Of a DNA stretch of 64,000 bases, positions 22,061 to 34,099 are shown piece by piece. Origin of the DNA: Symsagittifera roscoffensis (Eukaryota > Xenacoelomorpha > Acoela > Convolutidae); the NCBI RefSeq assembly GCF_963678635.1, contig NC_087065.1:60538754-60602753 (forward strand), written 5' to 3'. Every line of letters starts with the position of its first letter. The stretch's first letter is position 1. The notes under the pieces are model-generated. The model worked only from the letters and a program-made list of their open reading frames with translations. It was not told the origin of the DNA and did no database searches. A program made the translations under genes and the position numbers.

Positions 22061-25000
22061 ACACTGCGCTGAAATTGTAGTATCTGTTTCTGTTCTCAAC
22101 AAAATTCCACCGATTTAGTTGGTAATTTATTGAAATTTAAAAACAGCTAACTGGCAGTTGGAAAAAATTCAATGATTGCAAGAAAACAGAAAAAAATACT
22201 AACTAGTCTTTTTGAAAAAAAAAATCAACTTTCGAGTTTCAAAGAGGAACATAATTGGCCGTAAAGCTCTTTGAATTTCAAGAACAACTTATTATCGTCA
22301 CTTTTTTGATAGAATTAACCCAATTTGAGAAAAATGGATCAAAAAGTAAAATTTTGCCGCGGGGAAGTCTGAAAATTAAAATCCAATTTTGAAAGAAGAA
22401 GTCACTCGCGGTTTTCGTGATTCTAGTATTTTTTGTTCAATAGTCGAGTTTCGCTTCCTTTTTACAAAGGAAAAAACGACCTATTAACGAATTTTAACCA
22501 CGTTGATTGACTCTTAATCAGGATTAATAAAACTACACGGTTCCACTTTCCGCTTAATTTGGCTATTTCCCGCCTTATTTTTACAAATGCTAGGCATTTT
22601 TTTTCAATCTCTTTAGCTTGCTGCTACCCGAAAGAAACAACATTTTGGATGCAACTGTACTCTAAAGCTCATATGTATGAAGTTTAAAATCTTTATTAAT
22701 GGAGGTTTTTCGGCAATGAAGATTTCAAAGACTGCACTTTCTTCCCATTAATTAGCCTATTATAACCAAAACAAGTAATTTAATCTGAAATTATCCCGCT
22801 GAAATTTTACGATAAAAGTTTGCCAAAAAGTCTTATTTGTTCAATAATCAAAATTTTACATTGTTCAACTTTTTCAAAGTTCAATTCCCAGCTTTCTGTT
22901 AAAAAATTAATCAGCACAAAAATACTGCAGAAAGATCAGTTAGACGAGTAAGGAATTTTGTTCTAAAAAATGAATTTTTCAACCTAAACTTTTTCAACTA
23001 CTGCTTAAAACTTTATGCATTAGATATATAGTAAGAATAGTCAAATTAAGACAAAAATAATACGAAAAGATAAATATTTTAATTTTGGAAGTTTAACAAT
23101 TTTTTCCTCAAACTACATCAATTTCCAATAGAGAGTCAGAAAACTAATGTTTTTGCCCTGATCTGATCATTCTAAGTACACTTAATAATTTTCAAAATCA
23201 TGTTTCTTCAAATAACTTACCTACCAATGAAAAATGCTGAATTGAAGAATTAGCTTGACAACCCATTCAAGTTGAAATCGATCAAAACGTGGAAGTCAGC
23301 CATGAAAAATACAAGCACAGTTTATCATCTGTTTGACATTGAAAGATTGTGTTGAATTGAGTATTGCGATGGTAAATGAATAGCAAAAATAAAAGATAAA
23401 TCAAAGAATAGGCAACAACACATAGGGTTGTTTTCCGCTTGAAATTCACAAAAATGGCTATGGAAAAGACAAGCGTAGTATAATACATATCGCTCCCAAT
23501 CAATACAGATATGTGTATAAACTCATTGACATAGCACAAGCTTACCGCACCAGGTGAAAAATTGCTATAGAATAAGTCACTTTTTATAATTTTTTCAAAA
23601 AAATTTAATTAACAATCCCTAATAAATTTTTTTTTCGCAAATCGTAACAAAAATGAAGTTTTTTATTGAAATTGTTTTCGGTTATTTTCGGCTATTGGTA
23701 TTTTCTGTTAACAGAGCATCTTACCATTAGGAAAGGTAACTCGGAGTGGTTTGATTGCGGTTTGCGTTGTGTACTGCCACAGAGCTATCTTTGTTTCTCT
23801 TTTCCCTCCAAGGAATAAAACAGCAACTTTATAACAGAAGAGACATTTAAAAAAGAATGGAAAAATTACTTGGAGATTTTCAGAAGACGTTTGCTTGATT
23901 GTTTTCATCGTGAGTAAGCGCCATAGTGAGCTTGTTTGTCGTTCCAAATGACGCAATTTCACGATTGAAAAAGCAATAAAAATGTACCAGATTTTGCTTA
24001 AAATGTTAAAAGGACAGCAATGATTTCCTTTAGTCCTCTGTTGACAGAGATTGATTGCATGTCGACTAAACGACGTTATGTCACTATTGAAAGTAAAAGA
24101 AAATCAATTTGTATTTGAGGTTGTTTAAGATAAGATCATTTAAATTCAAAATCCATTAAAACAGATGGAAAAGTCTAAGAATTCGAAAAGGCATCATCAC
24201 ATAACATACCATTATACCAAATGTTTTTGCCCAAGGCAAGCATTTGATCTTTTGAATGCGAGGATTAGTTTTTGCATTGAAATATTGCCTAGAGCAGATT
24301 TAAGCAACAAAATCCTAAGATATGAGACGCTTATGATGAAACTTTTCTTGGAAAAAAATTCTTTTCTGGCTATAAAAATTAGGCCATTTTCAATATATTT
24401 CAAGGATCAATGATGCTGAAACGGCTACGGTTTCCCCCTCTGATTCGAATAGTTGTCAGCTCAATACATACTATGCACGTTGCTTTAGAGTGGGTGTTGT
24501 ACCACTTCTAGCCAAGAAAAACCAATTTTAATTGTAAAAACTCACTAAGTGGAATGGTCTGACGATATTTCATATCAGAATAATCATTGTTTCTGCCTAT
24601 TATCGACTGCAGTCTGCAACAAAGGAGAGTTAATCCCAGGATAGATTCACAAAATGCGATAAAAGAGACAAATGGTATTTCTGTTTCTGACTATATAAAA
24701 GGTAACTAAAATGAATATTTGGAGCAAAGTCAAATCTGCACTAGGATTTTAAACAGACCAAATTCTTACAAGCATTGCAGCGAACAAAAAACAGTTGATT
24801 CGATATATTTCAGGCCAATAATATAACCGAGTAGGATTTATTGACGAGATGAATTTAAGGAAGGCTTGTGATTAATAAATATGGATGGCCATTGCTTCCG
24901 CGTATTGCAAAAAATTCCGCCAAGAGTTACTTAAGCGAAAACAAAAAAGTACAGCTAACAGGTTAGAATTTTCATTTTTATGCCAACAAGTTGTCTGCTA

Positions 25001-26767
25001 TAAACTAGCCATAGACACCAATGAAATAGTGCCAATGAATTCTAATCAATGAATTTTGAAAAAGCAGCCGAAGTCGAAATCAACCGAAATAGTAGTTCAC
25101 AATATAATCGAAAAATGCTGGGTTTTTATAACCCTGTTACATAATTGCTACATAAAAGGGATCTCTTTAACTATCCCCTCCCTTTGGTACCTTTTTTCCT
25201 ATTAACGAATCCCCCCCCCCCCCTGCAAAATGGAAAAAAATAGTTAAAAAGACTCCATAATAGATAAATAATTATTACATAATAACAACTTTTCTGCTCA
25301 TAAAATTCGGCTGTTTTATTATTAGCTGGTTCATACTTCGGGTTTATGCACCACCATCCAATTTGTCCGATTGCCCACCTGCAGTAAAAGTCTATTATGA
25401 TCAAAACAGGAAATTACGGTCCATTCATGCATCGACACAGAACGCATATTAAACTGGGTTTGTTCACAATTTTGGGGTACTAGAGGGAATAATAGCCACA
25501 AGTTCATTCATTGCCACTGTGGTAATGTTAACTGGCAAATAAGGGTTCAATTTCAGACACGTGTCACGTGATATATTTATGAAACTGGAATGCAGGAGAT
25601 AAAATTAAGAGGCTCGAGGTCCGGTTTCATTTTTTTGGATGAATCATTCTTGAATTTTTTAAGAATATTATAAGTGTATCAATGCTACTTTTTTTTTTAA
25701 AAAAAAGCTAATTTAAAATAAAAGATTAATTTAATAAATAAATTCTGATATTTTTGACAATTGGATTAGCAGATGTTTTGTTTGAACAATGATGAATGAC
25801 GGATGCTTTGAATTTTTTTGGCTTTTATTGGAGCAGCCGATCGTTTTTATAACTATACAAAAATGGAACAAAAATTATGTCTGTACAAAAATTAAACTCA
25901 ATTATATTCATTTTTCGATAAGCTATATCATTTGATGAAAACTATAAATGTCCAAACGAAATTATAACACAAATTAGAAATTTTTGAAAATTTTCAACTC
26001 AGTTTTGGGAAAAAATTGTTTAAGATCAACCAAAACAAGTAAAGTTGGTCAAAACAGGGCGAAATCATCATTAAAAAAATACCAGCAGAAAATTTGACGA
26101 AATCACAGCTTTTTGCAAACTGGAAGCGTTATTCTGCTAATAAAAAATTTAAGGTAATATCAGTTTCTAAGTATTACTGTGATAAATTTGCAAGGCAGTG
26201 CTCAAATTTTGGATGCCTTTTGATTCAAAATTAGCTATTTAGAGCTCAATCATTTCTGGACCTATTCGTTGCTTAAGAAGTTAAGAAACCAAATCACATT
26301 GTAATTTTTGTTCATACTTAAAGAGAAAAACAACCAGGGGATGATATATCAAGGTAATATCACCTACATAACAGAGTTCAGATTTTATTATCAAAACACA
26401 ATTGAAAAATTCAAATAACTAATTTTGTAGAGCGTCAAAATACAAATTGTATGGAATATTTCAAACGATTACAGTCTGTGCTTTTGTATGAAAGAAAAAC
26501 TTTATACAGAATCAGTTTTACAGTTTATCCGACCTGGGGATAAATCTATGGGAGCGGCTGAGGAATGGCTAAAACTCCACATCCCAATTTAAGAATCTGC
26601 TATGATCTGGGCTCGTTACTTGAAAGCAAAAAATTAATACCATGCTCAGAAAAACAACCAAAAAATACATGCAATTCTTAGCCAGGCCCACAAAAACAGC
26701 TTTCCATAAAATCTGAAAAGCTCATAAATTATTCCTCTGTTTCGTGGAACAATCATCTTAAAACATA
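22061..26767. other. Duplicated noncoding stretch with a possible membrane-protein exon (copy A)
   Basis: AT-rich. On the minus strand, 23,539-23,282 reads two hydrophobic segments ('TTLVFSIAIFVNF' and 'VVAYSLIYLLFLLFIY') separated by a basic loop, and the frame stays open well upstream of 23,539. A good splice-donor sequence (gtaagt) lies just downstream on the minus strand near 23,213, but a stop at 23,284 comes first. This could be a fragment of a multi-pass membrane protein or chance hydrophobic AT-rich translation. Minus frame 23,708-23,962 and plus frame 24,165-24,413 are unremarkable. A 13-C run is at 25,211-25,223. Confidence 0.35.
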
Positions 26768-27234
26768 TAGGACTGCCCAAATATCAAAGTAAAGCCCTGA
26801 ATGTTTCGACTGTCATGTAATTGACCCACCCCGAGCACAAATATTCCGTTATTTTCGTATCGAAAGTCGGAACAACAAGACTGGTCGTATCAAGGTAAAG
26901 CCCTGAATGTTCCGACTGCCTTTTAGGAACTATGGTGCAGTAGTAACATGAAAAAATTAAATGTAGTAAAATAAAATGAAAAAAATATATAAATAAAACA
27001 TTTGAGACTTTTTTTTGTGAAAATCAACCCGACACGCCATATAAAGAACAAAATGATAGATTTACCGAAAACGATCACAGGTATCGTTTTGAATTTGAAA
27101 TTAGGACAACAATACTTTTTCAGAAATAACAAACTCATCAAAATTGGTTAGTTACAAATTCGAAATTTGTCTGAAGAAATAAAACCAACCCGAGCACAAA
27201 TATTCCATTACTTTCGTTACAAAAATTGGAACAA
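26768..27234. repeat. Two adjacent GTTCCGACT-family elements
   Basis: First an internally deleted 108-bp copy (26,768-26,875, 'atgtttcgactgtc' to 'aaagtcggaacaa'), then a longer copy (26,876-27,234, 'atgttccgactgccttttag' to 'aattggaacaatt'). Both are in the same orientation, as at 1,265-2,215. They are repeated in copy B at 53,622-54,089. Confidence 0.7.
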
Positions 27235-27352
27235 TTACCAGTTTTTCAAAAATTTTTTTATGTCAGGTTGAATTTTCGACAGTTTCCATCCACAAATAGA
27301 CAAAATGCAGAAAAACGATACATAAAAAAAGAAAAATTTACAAAGAAACAAT

Positions 27353-27744
27353 TTCCAAGATAGCAGCGGCGCAAAATTGATCTACCATAAGCCTCATTGT
27401 ATATTTGTACAACCACAGAGACGTGTTTTTTGCATTTATACATTTCTCTGATACAATTTTTTGCAAATATACATTTTTCTGATGCCATTATTGCATAATG
27501 ATTGAAAGGCAGGTTTATCTAAAGTGATTTTTATATCTGAACGATCATATCGTTTTTTTTTTCTGGCGAACTTTTCAGTTTCGAGGGCTGGATAATCTCG
27601 GATTTTTTTTCATGAGCTATATTTTCAATTTTTGAAAAAAGTTGAGCTCATGTCATCAGTATCTAGGTACAAGATCCAATTAGTCTGGAGCAAAAAAACA
27701 CCCAGCTCACAAATATTCCGTCACTTTCTTCGAAAGCCGGAACC
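27353..27744. repeat. Dispersed repeat, 'gatatcagcggcgc' family, second copy
   Basis: A diverged relative of 21,626-22,060. Shared landmarks are 'ccaagatagcagcggcgc', 'gattgaaaggcagg', 'gcgaacttttcagt' and the end 'cttcgaaagccggaac'. It is noncoding. Confidence 0.6.
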
Positions 27745-28906
27745 ATTACTGAGCTGAAATTGTAGCGTCTATTTCTATTCTAAGGTCTATTGGCTAATTT
27801 TAGGTCGACCAGATCGATTTTTTGAATACTATATAGACACTGTTTTGCAAAAAAAAACGAACGCGTGCCAAAAATGTCATTTTGTAGAACTTTTTAAAAT
27901 GTTGTTTAGAAAAATGCTTTATTTGGCGCCCATCAAAATAGAACGTATCGGCACCCAAGACGTTTTTGTCAAACTTAAAGTGGATTGTTCTATACGAAAT
28001 TCCGTAGAGTAGGATTGACCAATACGATATTCCGTAAACCTTTTGGTGGTGATTTGCTGGACTACCCGCTTTGAAGCCGCTACTGCTGAAAGTTATCCGT
28101 CGGAGGTTCGGAAATGATTAGAACGACCCATGGATAAAATGAAAAATTATAGTCGGCTGAAAATCAGCCCACTTACACGTACCAATTCTCCCCGTTCAAA
28201 ATTTTGCTTGTTGCGGTCAGAACTATCAGTGAAAGTGCGTTACATTTCGGTAGCTATAACATATGCGATTATGAATTTGTATCATCAATTTGCTTCTGCA
28301 GGCGGCATATCTAAATGACGTCAAATACCTCGATAAAAACCAGGTACAATCAAGCTGAAATATATTTTGGCTGACCTAAATTGATTCTAAAGCAGTCTTC
28401 ACGCTCATGTTAAGTACGACTCATTGGGCAGAAGCTCTTAGCGAACTTTAGTATTTTTTTTTTTCAAACGTATTCTGAGACTATGCAAACGGAAAGAGAA
28501 AGATGGCAATATAAGATGAAACTAAACTTAGAAAATTATAGTTCAGATAGAGCTAATCACCTAAGGCTAGAAATGCCGACATCGCAGATTTTGTTTGAAA
28601 ACTAGAAAACTAAAAAACTTTGATGGAGAAAATCAGAAGTGATAGTGGATATCGAATGACTGCTGCTCAAATATTGATTATAAAGATTATAAACAACCTT
28701 CCTTTCAATTAGCGAAACTGTTTACTCAGAAAAATTGAAGTAGACATTTTCTGTAATGTTCAATTGACATTTTTCGGAGTCCTGCCTGATATTTCTGAAA
28801 ACGAAAAAATTTTAATGGTAAGACTAACAAGAATTATCTAGCTAATGATTTTAATAGATCTTAGAGTATGGTTACAGAGTAGAAAGTAGACATTCTAGTA
28901 ATCTGA
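27745..28906. other. Noncoding stretch spanning the identity step
   Basis: No gene was recognised; the 62-codon frame at 28,130-28,318 has no known resemblance. The near-perfect identity with copy B ends abruptly at about 28,450 (55,310 in copy B), inside a T-run, with frequent substitutions afterwards. Confidence 0.45.
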
Positions 28907-29161
28907 CACACAAGTAAAAAAATTGTTTCGATTTTCAGTGCAATTTTTGCGAATAAAACCAGCTATATTACTCCCCAGACAGATTTAAAAAAACAAATGC
29001 ATCTCAAATATCGCCTCAAAAAGGAGAGCCATTTGCTAAAAAAGGAGGGCCTGTTGCTGAAAAAGGAGGGCCTGCTACTGCATTTTGAAAAAGAAGTATA
29101 TCAAAACGACTCCAAAACATTTTTCATTAGTTTACCAAATTTCCGGCTACTTTTTCAGTAA
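28907..29161 (+). CDS. Possible exon with KKEGLLL heptad repeats
   Basis: The frame is open from 28,907 to the TAA at 29,159-29,161 (84 codons). A good acceptor-like sequence ('gtttcgattttcag') ends at 28,938. The centre encodes three seven-residue units, KKESHLL-KKEGLLL-KKEGLLL, from a 21-bp minisatellite, a pattern compatible with an amphipathic helix or coiled coil. In copy B (about 55,790-56,010) the heptads are kept in frame and a 3-bp indel precedes them, but a 1-bp loss after the repeat changes the C-terminus. No family is recognised. A chance frame over a minisatellite is the main alternative. Confidence 0.2.
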   Translation, partial: HTSKKIVSIFSAIFANKTSYITPQTDLKKQMHLKYRLKKESHLLKKEGLLLKKEGLLLHFEKEVYQNDSKTFFISLPNFRLLFQ

Positions 29162-29275
29162 AAAGAAACTGAATTAGATGACAAAAACTGCGTGAAGGAG
29201 AACTAATGAACTAATAATCACCATACTAACGTTACAAATGAATTATCATTATGTGGGGAGGTCAGCCTCTCATCA

Positions 29276-29551
29276 ATGTCTCTTTTACTTTCAAAAACAA
29301 AAAAGTTCAGACCAGTAGAACTTATATATATCATTCCTCACCTGAATCCACACGAGCTGGTTTTGAGGAAGAATAAGTCTGTCAGAAAAGAGACACCTCA
29401 AGCCACAGTTTCTCCCATCTCTGAAGTGGTGTTGTTTGGTTTGAAAAAAAGCAAATTTGATGAATATATCAAAACACAATGCGAATCTGTAAAGAAACAC
29501 ATTACTAATAGATTAAAAAAGAAGTGTATGTATATTGCTAAATTAAAGTAA
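29276..29551 (+). CDS. Unrecognised 91-codon open frame
   Basis: Starts MSLLLSKTKKFRPV and ends in a very basic tail (KKHITNRLKKKCMYIAKLK). The copy B equivalent (56,141-56,377) has about 13% substitutions, including many amino-acid changes, and a frameshift near its end, so there is no sign of protein-level constraint. It lies about 115 bp downstream of the heptad-repeat frame and could be part of the same decayed gene, or chance. Confidence 0.15.
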   Translation: MSLLLSKTKKFRPVELIYIIPHLNPHELVLRKNKSVRKETPQATVSPISEVVLFGLKKSKFDEYIKTQCESVKKHITNRLKKKCMYIAKLK

Positions 29552-31197
29552 AATAAAGTAATCTAATAATCTTACATTAAAATTTTTAAAAAAATCAGAG
29601 ATGAATTTAAGTTTTGTCTACGTAACTTTTCCATAGGCTGCCATTGTTTTATCTTTAACGTAAGGTTTTTGAAAAAATTTTGTTATAGCTAAAGTAAATT
29701 GCTTTGTCTGTAAGAGCGTTTGCAATTATTTTATGTTATTGTATGTTGTTTCAAACTGGTACAGCTCTCATATAGAGAAAATTTTGAAAAACAAAAATAG
29801 TTTTATGATGCTGTTTGAAGACGAGTATTTTATACAGCAATAACTTTTTAATTGATGAATTGAATAACCTTAATTGATATCATCTGAAGATAAGTTCTTC
29901 TGAATTTTCCAGAACTTTCATGACGTTTTGCAGTCCAAGGAAAAATTAATCAGAGTGTTTTTTTTTCAATTTCAAATCTTAAGAAAAGTTTAAATGGGTA
30001 CACTATAATTTTATAACGAAACTTTTAATGTGAATTTACTGAATTATTCGTTATTCCCTAGAGTAAAATAGCCGAGTATTTGCTAATTGTAAAATAACTG
30101 CTGATTGCTATATAATACAATAAAAATTTGGTAAACGTTTAGATTTATAATTTCCTATAGCAATGAAGGAGTAGGAAGAAAAATATTTACTGCTAAATTT
30201 TACTCAATATAAATAGCGAGAAAGTAAAATAAACCCAAAACCCGAAGTTTTGGCAGATTTACAGTCATACTGATGAAATACTCAAAGCGCTCTTAAAGGA
30301 AATCGATTCCAGAAGTTTTTTCTGCATAAAAGTACGTTCATTTCGGATTGCTGAACGCTACCTGATTGTAGGAGCTAACTCCTGAATGGTCGAAATCTTT
30401 TAAAATAATGTGGTTTATTTGAAGAGGTTTGAAAATTGTTAGAAGTGGCTTTGAAAACTGTTAATGTTTTATGGTCAATTTTTTTTCCTTTTTAAATTTT
30501 CCATAAGCTTTTTCACCTGGAAAATTATGAAAAAATTTTAAAACTCATCGGTTTTCCTTGTTTTTTTTGTTAGTATGGCATTGTTTGGTCGTTTTTCCAA
30601 ACGATTCCTAAGAAGAAACTCGCATAAAATCAAGTGCGGTGTTACACGTTTTCTTTTTGTACTTTTTTTCTTGTACATTAAAAAAAACTGGTACCAGTTA
30701 CCTCAGTGTCCAGAAAAAATAGGATTGATTTTTTCGACCATAAGATTAATTTGATTGAAATCGGTTTTTTCCTTTAATTCATTAACCATTTTTGCATCTA
30801 TTTTGTATGTATCACTTCTCAATATTGACGGTTTTATCTGATGCATCCGCCCTTTAAATTGAAACAACAGGACAATAAAAAACAAAAAAACTTTCAGAAA
30901 AACGTTGTCCATTTTTTTAAATTATTTTTCGAATTTATTAGCAAAAATCTTTGCACTTGGATTTTTATGTGACACTTGCAGATCCTTGTTTTTGCTTAAA
31001 ATAAAACATTTTTGAGTGCTTACTATATCAGGCTTTAATGAATAAATTTCTCAAAATTGAAAATCGTTCAAGATGTGGTACGCGCTGAATTATCATCAGA
31101 AAGGTAAAAATGCAATAATCTGATTCATTATACTCTTTAAGATGAGACAACAGAACAATAAGAAAAACAAACCTTTAATTTCGAAGCTTGTACTTTT
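29552..31197. other. Diverged end of the duplication (copy A)
   Basis: AT-rich noncoding DNA matching 61,300-63,341 at about 80-85%. It contains the two empty sites: 29,619/29,620 ('ttgtct|acgtaac') for the 4.8-kb insertion, and 30,571-30,578 ('agtatggc', single copy) for the hAT-like element. The similarity stops at 31,197 where copy B runs into a second U2/5'-UTR unit. Confidence 0.75.
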
Positions 31198-31600
31198 ACA
31201 TTTTTGGCAGTTTGTTTAATTTTGAAAAACTTCTGTGTCGGTTACAAGTTCTCGTGTCGGTGACAAATTCAACTTCGAGTGATAATTATCTTTCTTTTTT
31301 CTAATTTTTCCTTCTTCCTTTCTTTCTATTGTTCATTTCAGTATCATTGATTGTCCAATGTGTTTTGAAAAAAATTTTTTTTGTCTTGCTATAACTAATC
31401 GAACTGATGAAATGATCAAGCTAGAGTCGAAAATGAAATATTCCGCTGGGAGTATTGGAGTAATATTTAATAGTACTCTACAAAAAAAAACAGATTGCTG
31501 TTCCTGTGTTTTATTTTAAAATGTTCAAGAAAATTCTTTTTTCACGTTTTGTTAAACTTTCCTGCTAACGCTTTAAATTACCGCTAAAATTGCAAATTAA
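31198..31600. other. Single-copy AT-rich stretch
   Basis: No gene or repeat recognised. Confidence 0.4.
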
Positions 31601-32120
31601 ACAAGACTGCTCGTATCAGGGCAAAGCCCTGAGTGTTCCGACTGCCTTTTAAGGTTTATGGAGCAGTAATAACATAAAAAACGTTAAATGGAGTAAAACA
31701 AAATGAAAATTTTTTTTTCTAAAATTTGAAATTTCTTATGAAAATCAACCCCCCACACGCCATATAAAGTACAAAAGGATAGATTTCGCTCTTTGTATCA
31801 AATCAGTTATGGCAATTTAACCAATTTGGAAGGATTTCTGAGACGGATTAAATCTCCACTTACGCGTTAATAGCGCGAAATATATCGCGCGTTAATTGTC
31901 TCAAATTGGCCAAAATGGCAATCTTTAAACCCCCGTAACTTTACGAAAAATGGTCACAGGTAAAATATCTTTTCAAATTTGAGCTCAGGACAACAATACC
32001 TTTCGAATGATAAAAAAATTCTGTCAAAAATGATAAGGTAAAAAGTTGAAATTTGTCTAAAGAAAAAAACACAATCCGAGCACAAATATTCCGTTACTTT
32101 CGTATCGAAAGTCGGAACAA
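31601..32120. repeat. GTTCCGACT-family element, best-preserved copy
   Basis: 520 bp from 'acaagactgctcgtatcagg' to 'aaagtcggaacaa'. The inner ends form the inverted repeat GTTCCGACT/AGTCGGAAC. A small hairpin 'cagggcaaagccctg' sits just inside the left end. The middle carries palindromic 'cgcgttaatagcgcg' and 'tatatcgcgcg' blocks. No target duplication is clear and there is no coding capacity. Confidence 0.75.
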
Positions 32121-34099
32121 TAATGCTTCTTCTCATTTAGTAACAAATGGGTTTTAGAAGAATGAGGTTGCCTGATTTCAGTTTGAAGTTACATCATTTG
32201 CCGTACACGCTGCGCGCAATGTTTATCCTAAATTGGTTTTGTAAGCCCCATAACTTAAAAAAAGTTGATCACAGGGAACCATATTTTCAAACTTGAGTTC
32301 TGGGATCAATATTTTCAGGTTGCTCAAAAAATACATCAAAAAATGCTTCATTTTTTGGAAATTTTTGAAAACGCGTATCAATTTTGAAAAGGTTATAAAG
32401 TAATTAATTATATAATGCATTCAACCTCGTAAAATTTGACTGGTTTTGATTTTTAAAAAACCACTGAACTCAAAACTATTTTCCGTTTTAATTGGACGCG
32501 ACAAAAAGACAAATAAGAAATGGAAATTTTGAATCAAAGCAAGAGTTAAGAGCAGACAAGTTCAGATGAAAAGTGCTTTGTTCTTCTCAAAACGCTCTAT
32601 TGGCTCAAATGCCATTTGACTTTTTAAATCCAGTAATTTCTTTTAAAAAAACAATTTCACTGATAAGTGTTTTAAGATAGTCGTAGAATTCAAATTGATC
32701 TCCCCTTGCATCAATTTGCTTTCTGCATGACTCCTTGCTTTACGAACAAATAGTCGGAACAAATTAACACTTCAAAGTGGGAGGAGGTTAAATTTAGTTT
32801 TGAGCTGGAATTTTCTTTTAATCAGAAGCCCTTTAAAAATGAAACTGTCTGCAATACAGCCCTTAATAGACACGATTAAATAAGTAATAAATTAAGTGAT
32901 AAAACCAACTTTTTCAAAAAAACTGGTCCGCGAGATAAAAGAGTCTATAAAAGAAAAACTGGTCCGCCTCGTATTCTAAAAAGCTCTTAAAAAATAATTT
33001 CGATGGAATAAGGAAAATAACTTGGATGAAAAACTGAAAAACTAAATTGAGACAGAAATGTGACTTAAAACATGTTCTAAAATCTGGATTACCGTGGGGA
33101 TTGAACAAGGAAACGGATATTAAAATGGCGTCCTTCATATAATGAGACGTGCAAATTCAAATTGAGAGTTTAATTGAATCGCCCATTTGCATGCAATTTT
33201 GGGCTTATTACCTTGAGCAATCCGATAACGGAAGTAGATAACAGATAACAAGCTTTTAAAATTTGATGGAAAACGCCGTTCTGTTCACCAAGTATTAGTC
33301 CACCAAGTTAATTCTCACTTTTCGGATCGAAAAAAAAACAATTCCGCTTAAAATGTTTGTTTCCCCAGGGGGGATCTTTGACAAATTTAAAAATCGATTT
33401 AATTGGGCTTACTTTTCACGTGTGTTAGCATGTCCGCTGTCAATAGAGGTAACCGGTTGTTGCCGCATGGGAAATATCAATGGTGAAAATCAATGACTTG
33501 GTGGGCTTGTGCAACCACTCGTAATGTATTACAGGTAACCGTTATGTTACTTACACATGAAGCCACTACGTATTATTTTATCTAACTTCCCGTTTCCAAG
33601 GGACTTTGAAGGATAATTCTCTTTTGGGGGAGGGAAGTTAGTGGAATGAAACGGGCTTTTGTCTTACAGACCTATTTGAAATCTGCCTATTTGTTTTCAC
33701 ATGTACCAACTACCACTTCCTTAAGCGGGAATAAAAGAAAGGTACCTATTGATTGCGTTAATGTTTCTAATAATAGAAGCAGGTAAACTTTCATGATATT
33801 ATTACTGAGCACGTTTAAGAGAAAGTCACCAGAATCTATTGCTAGTAGTCGATCTCGATCCACACCATTGCATGATTAAATGCATAACAGCCACGTTCAA
33901 AATAGGATCAACAGCAATAAAATTATGATTTTGAGCTATGGTTTTAACAAGAGTTCTGCCAAACATGGAGTTTGTTATGATCAACATGAGCTTCGAACAT
34001 TCAGGAATGTTTCTTTCTGTCAAAACCTCTGCTTGGCCGACTAGTGAGCCGTTTTTGTGTTCTTCGTATTTCAAATTTTGTAGAACAGTTTTTTAAACG
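32121..34099. other. Single-copy AT-rich stretch
   Basis: Minus-strand frames at 32,223-32,420, 32,914-33,138 and 33,826-34,074 are short. The last includes 'NSMFGRTL', superficially like a family-B polymerase motif, but without any other polymerase block. A partial right end of the GTTCCGACT family lies near 32,750 ('atagtcggaacaaa'). Confidence 0.4.

Larger units (their letters stand above)
12868..31197. repeat. Large direct duplication, copy A
   Basis: Matches 39,627-63,341 in the same orientation. Offsets rise stepwise from 26,759 at the BEL integrase to about 26,865 at 29,276 through small indels. From 12,868 to about 28,450 the copies are nearly identical (about 99% by eye). From 28,450 to 29,619 they are about 92% identical, and from 29,621 to 31,197 about 80-85%. 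Copy A lacks the 4.8-kb insertion found in copy B at 56,488-61,299 and the 0.5-kb element at 62,220-62,714, and so preserves both empty sites. The left limit is set by the N gap. Confidence 0.93.

Noticed and set aside
31601-31650. Hairpin 'cagggcaaagccctg' near an element end, considered as a Helitron 3' hairpin.
   Set aside because: No CTRR terminus after the hairpin and no TC start at the other end; the element has inverted GTTCCGACT ends instead.
33826-34074. 'NSMFGRTL' resembling the family-B DNA polymerase motif of Polinton-type elements.
   Set aside because: No other polymerase motif, no integrase, protease or capsid frames, and no long inverted repeats nearby.
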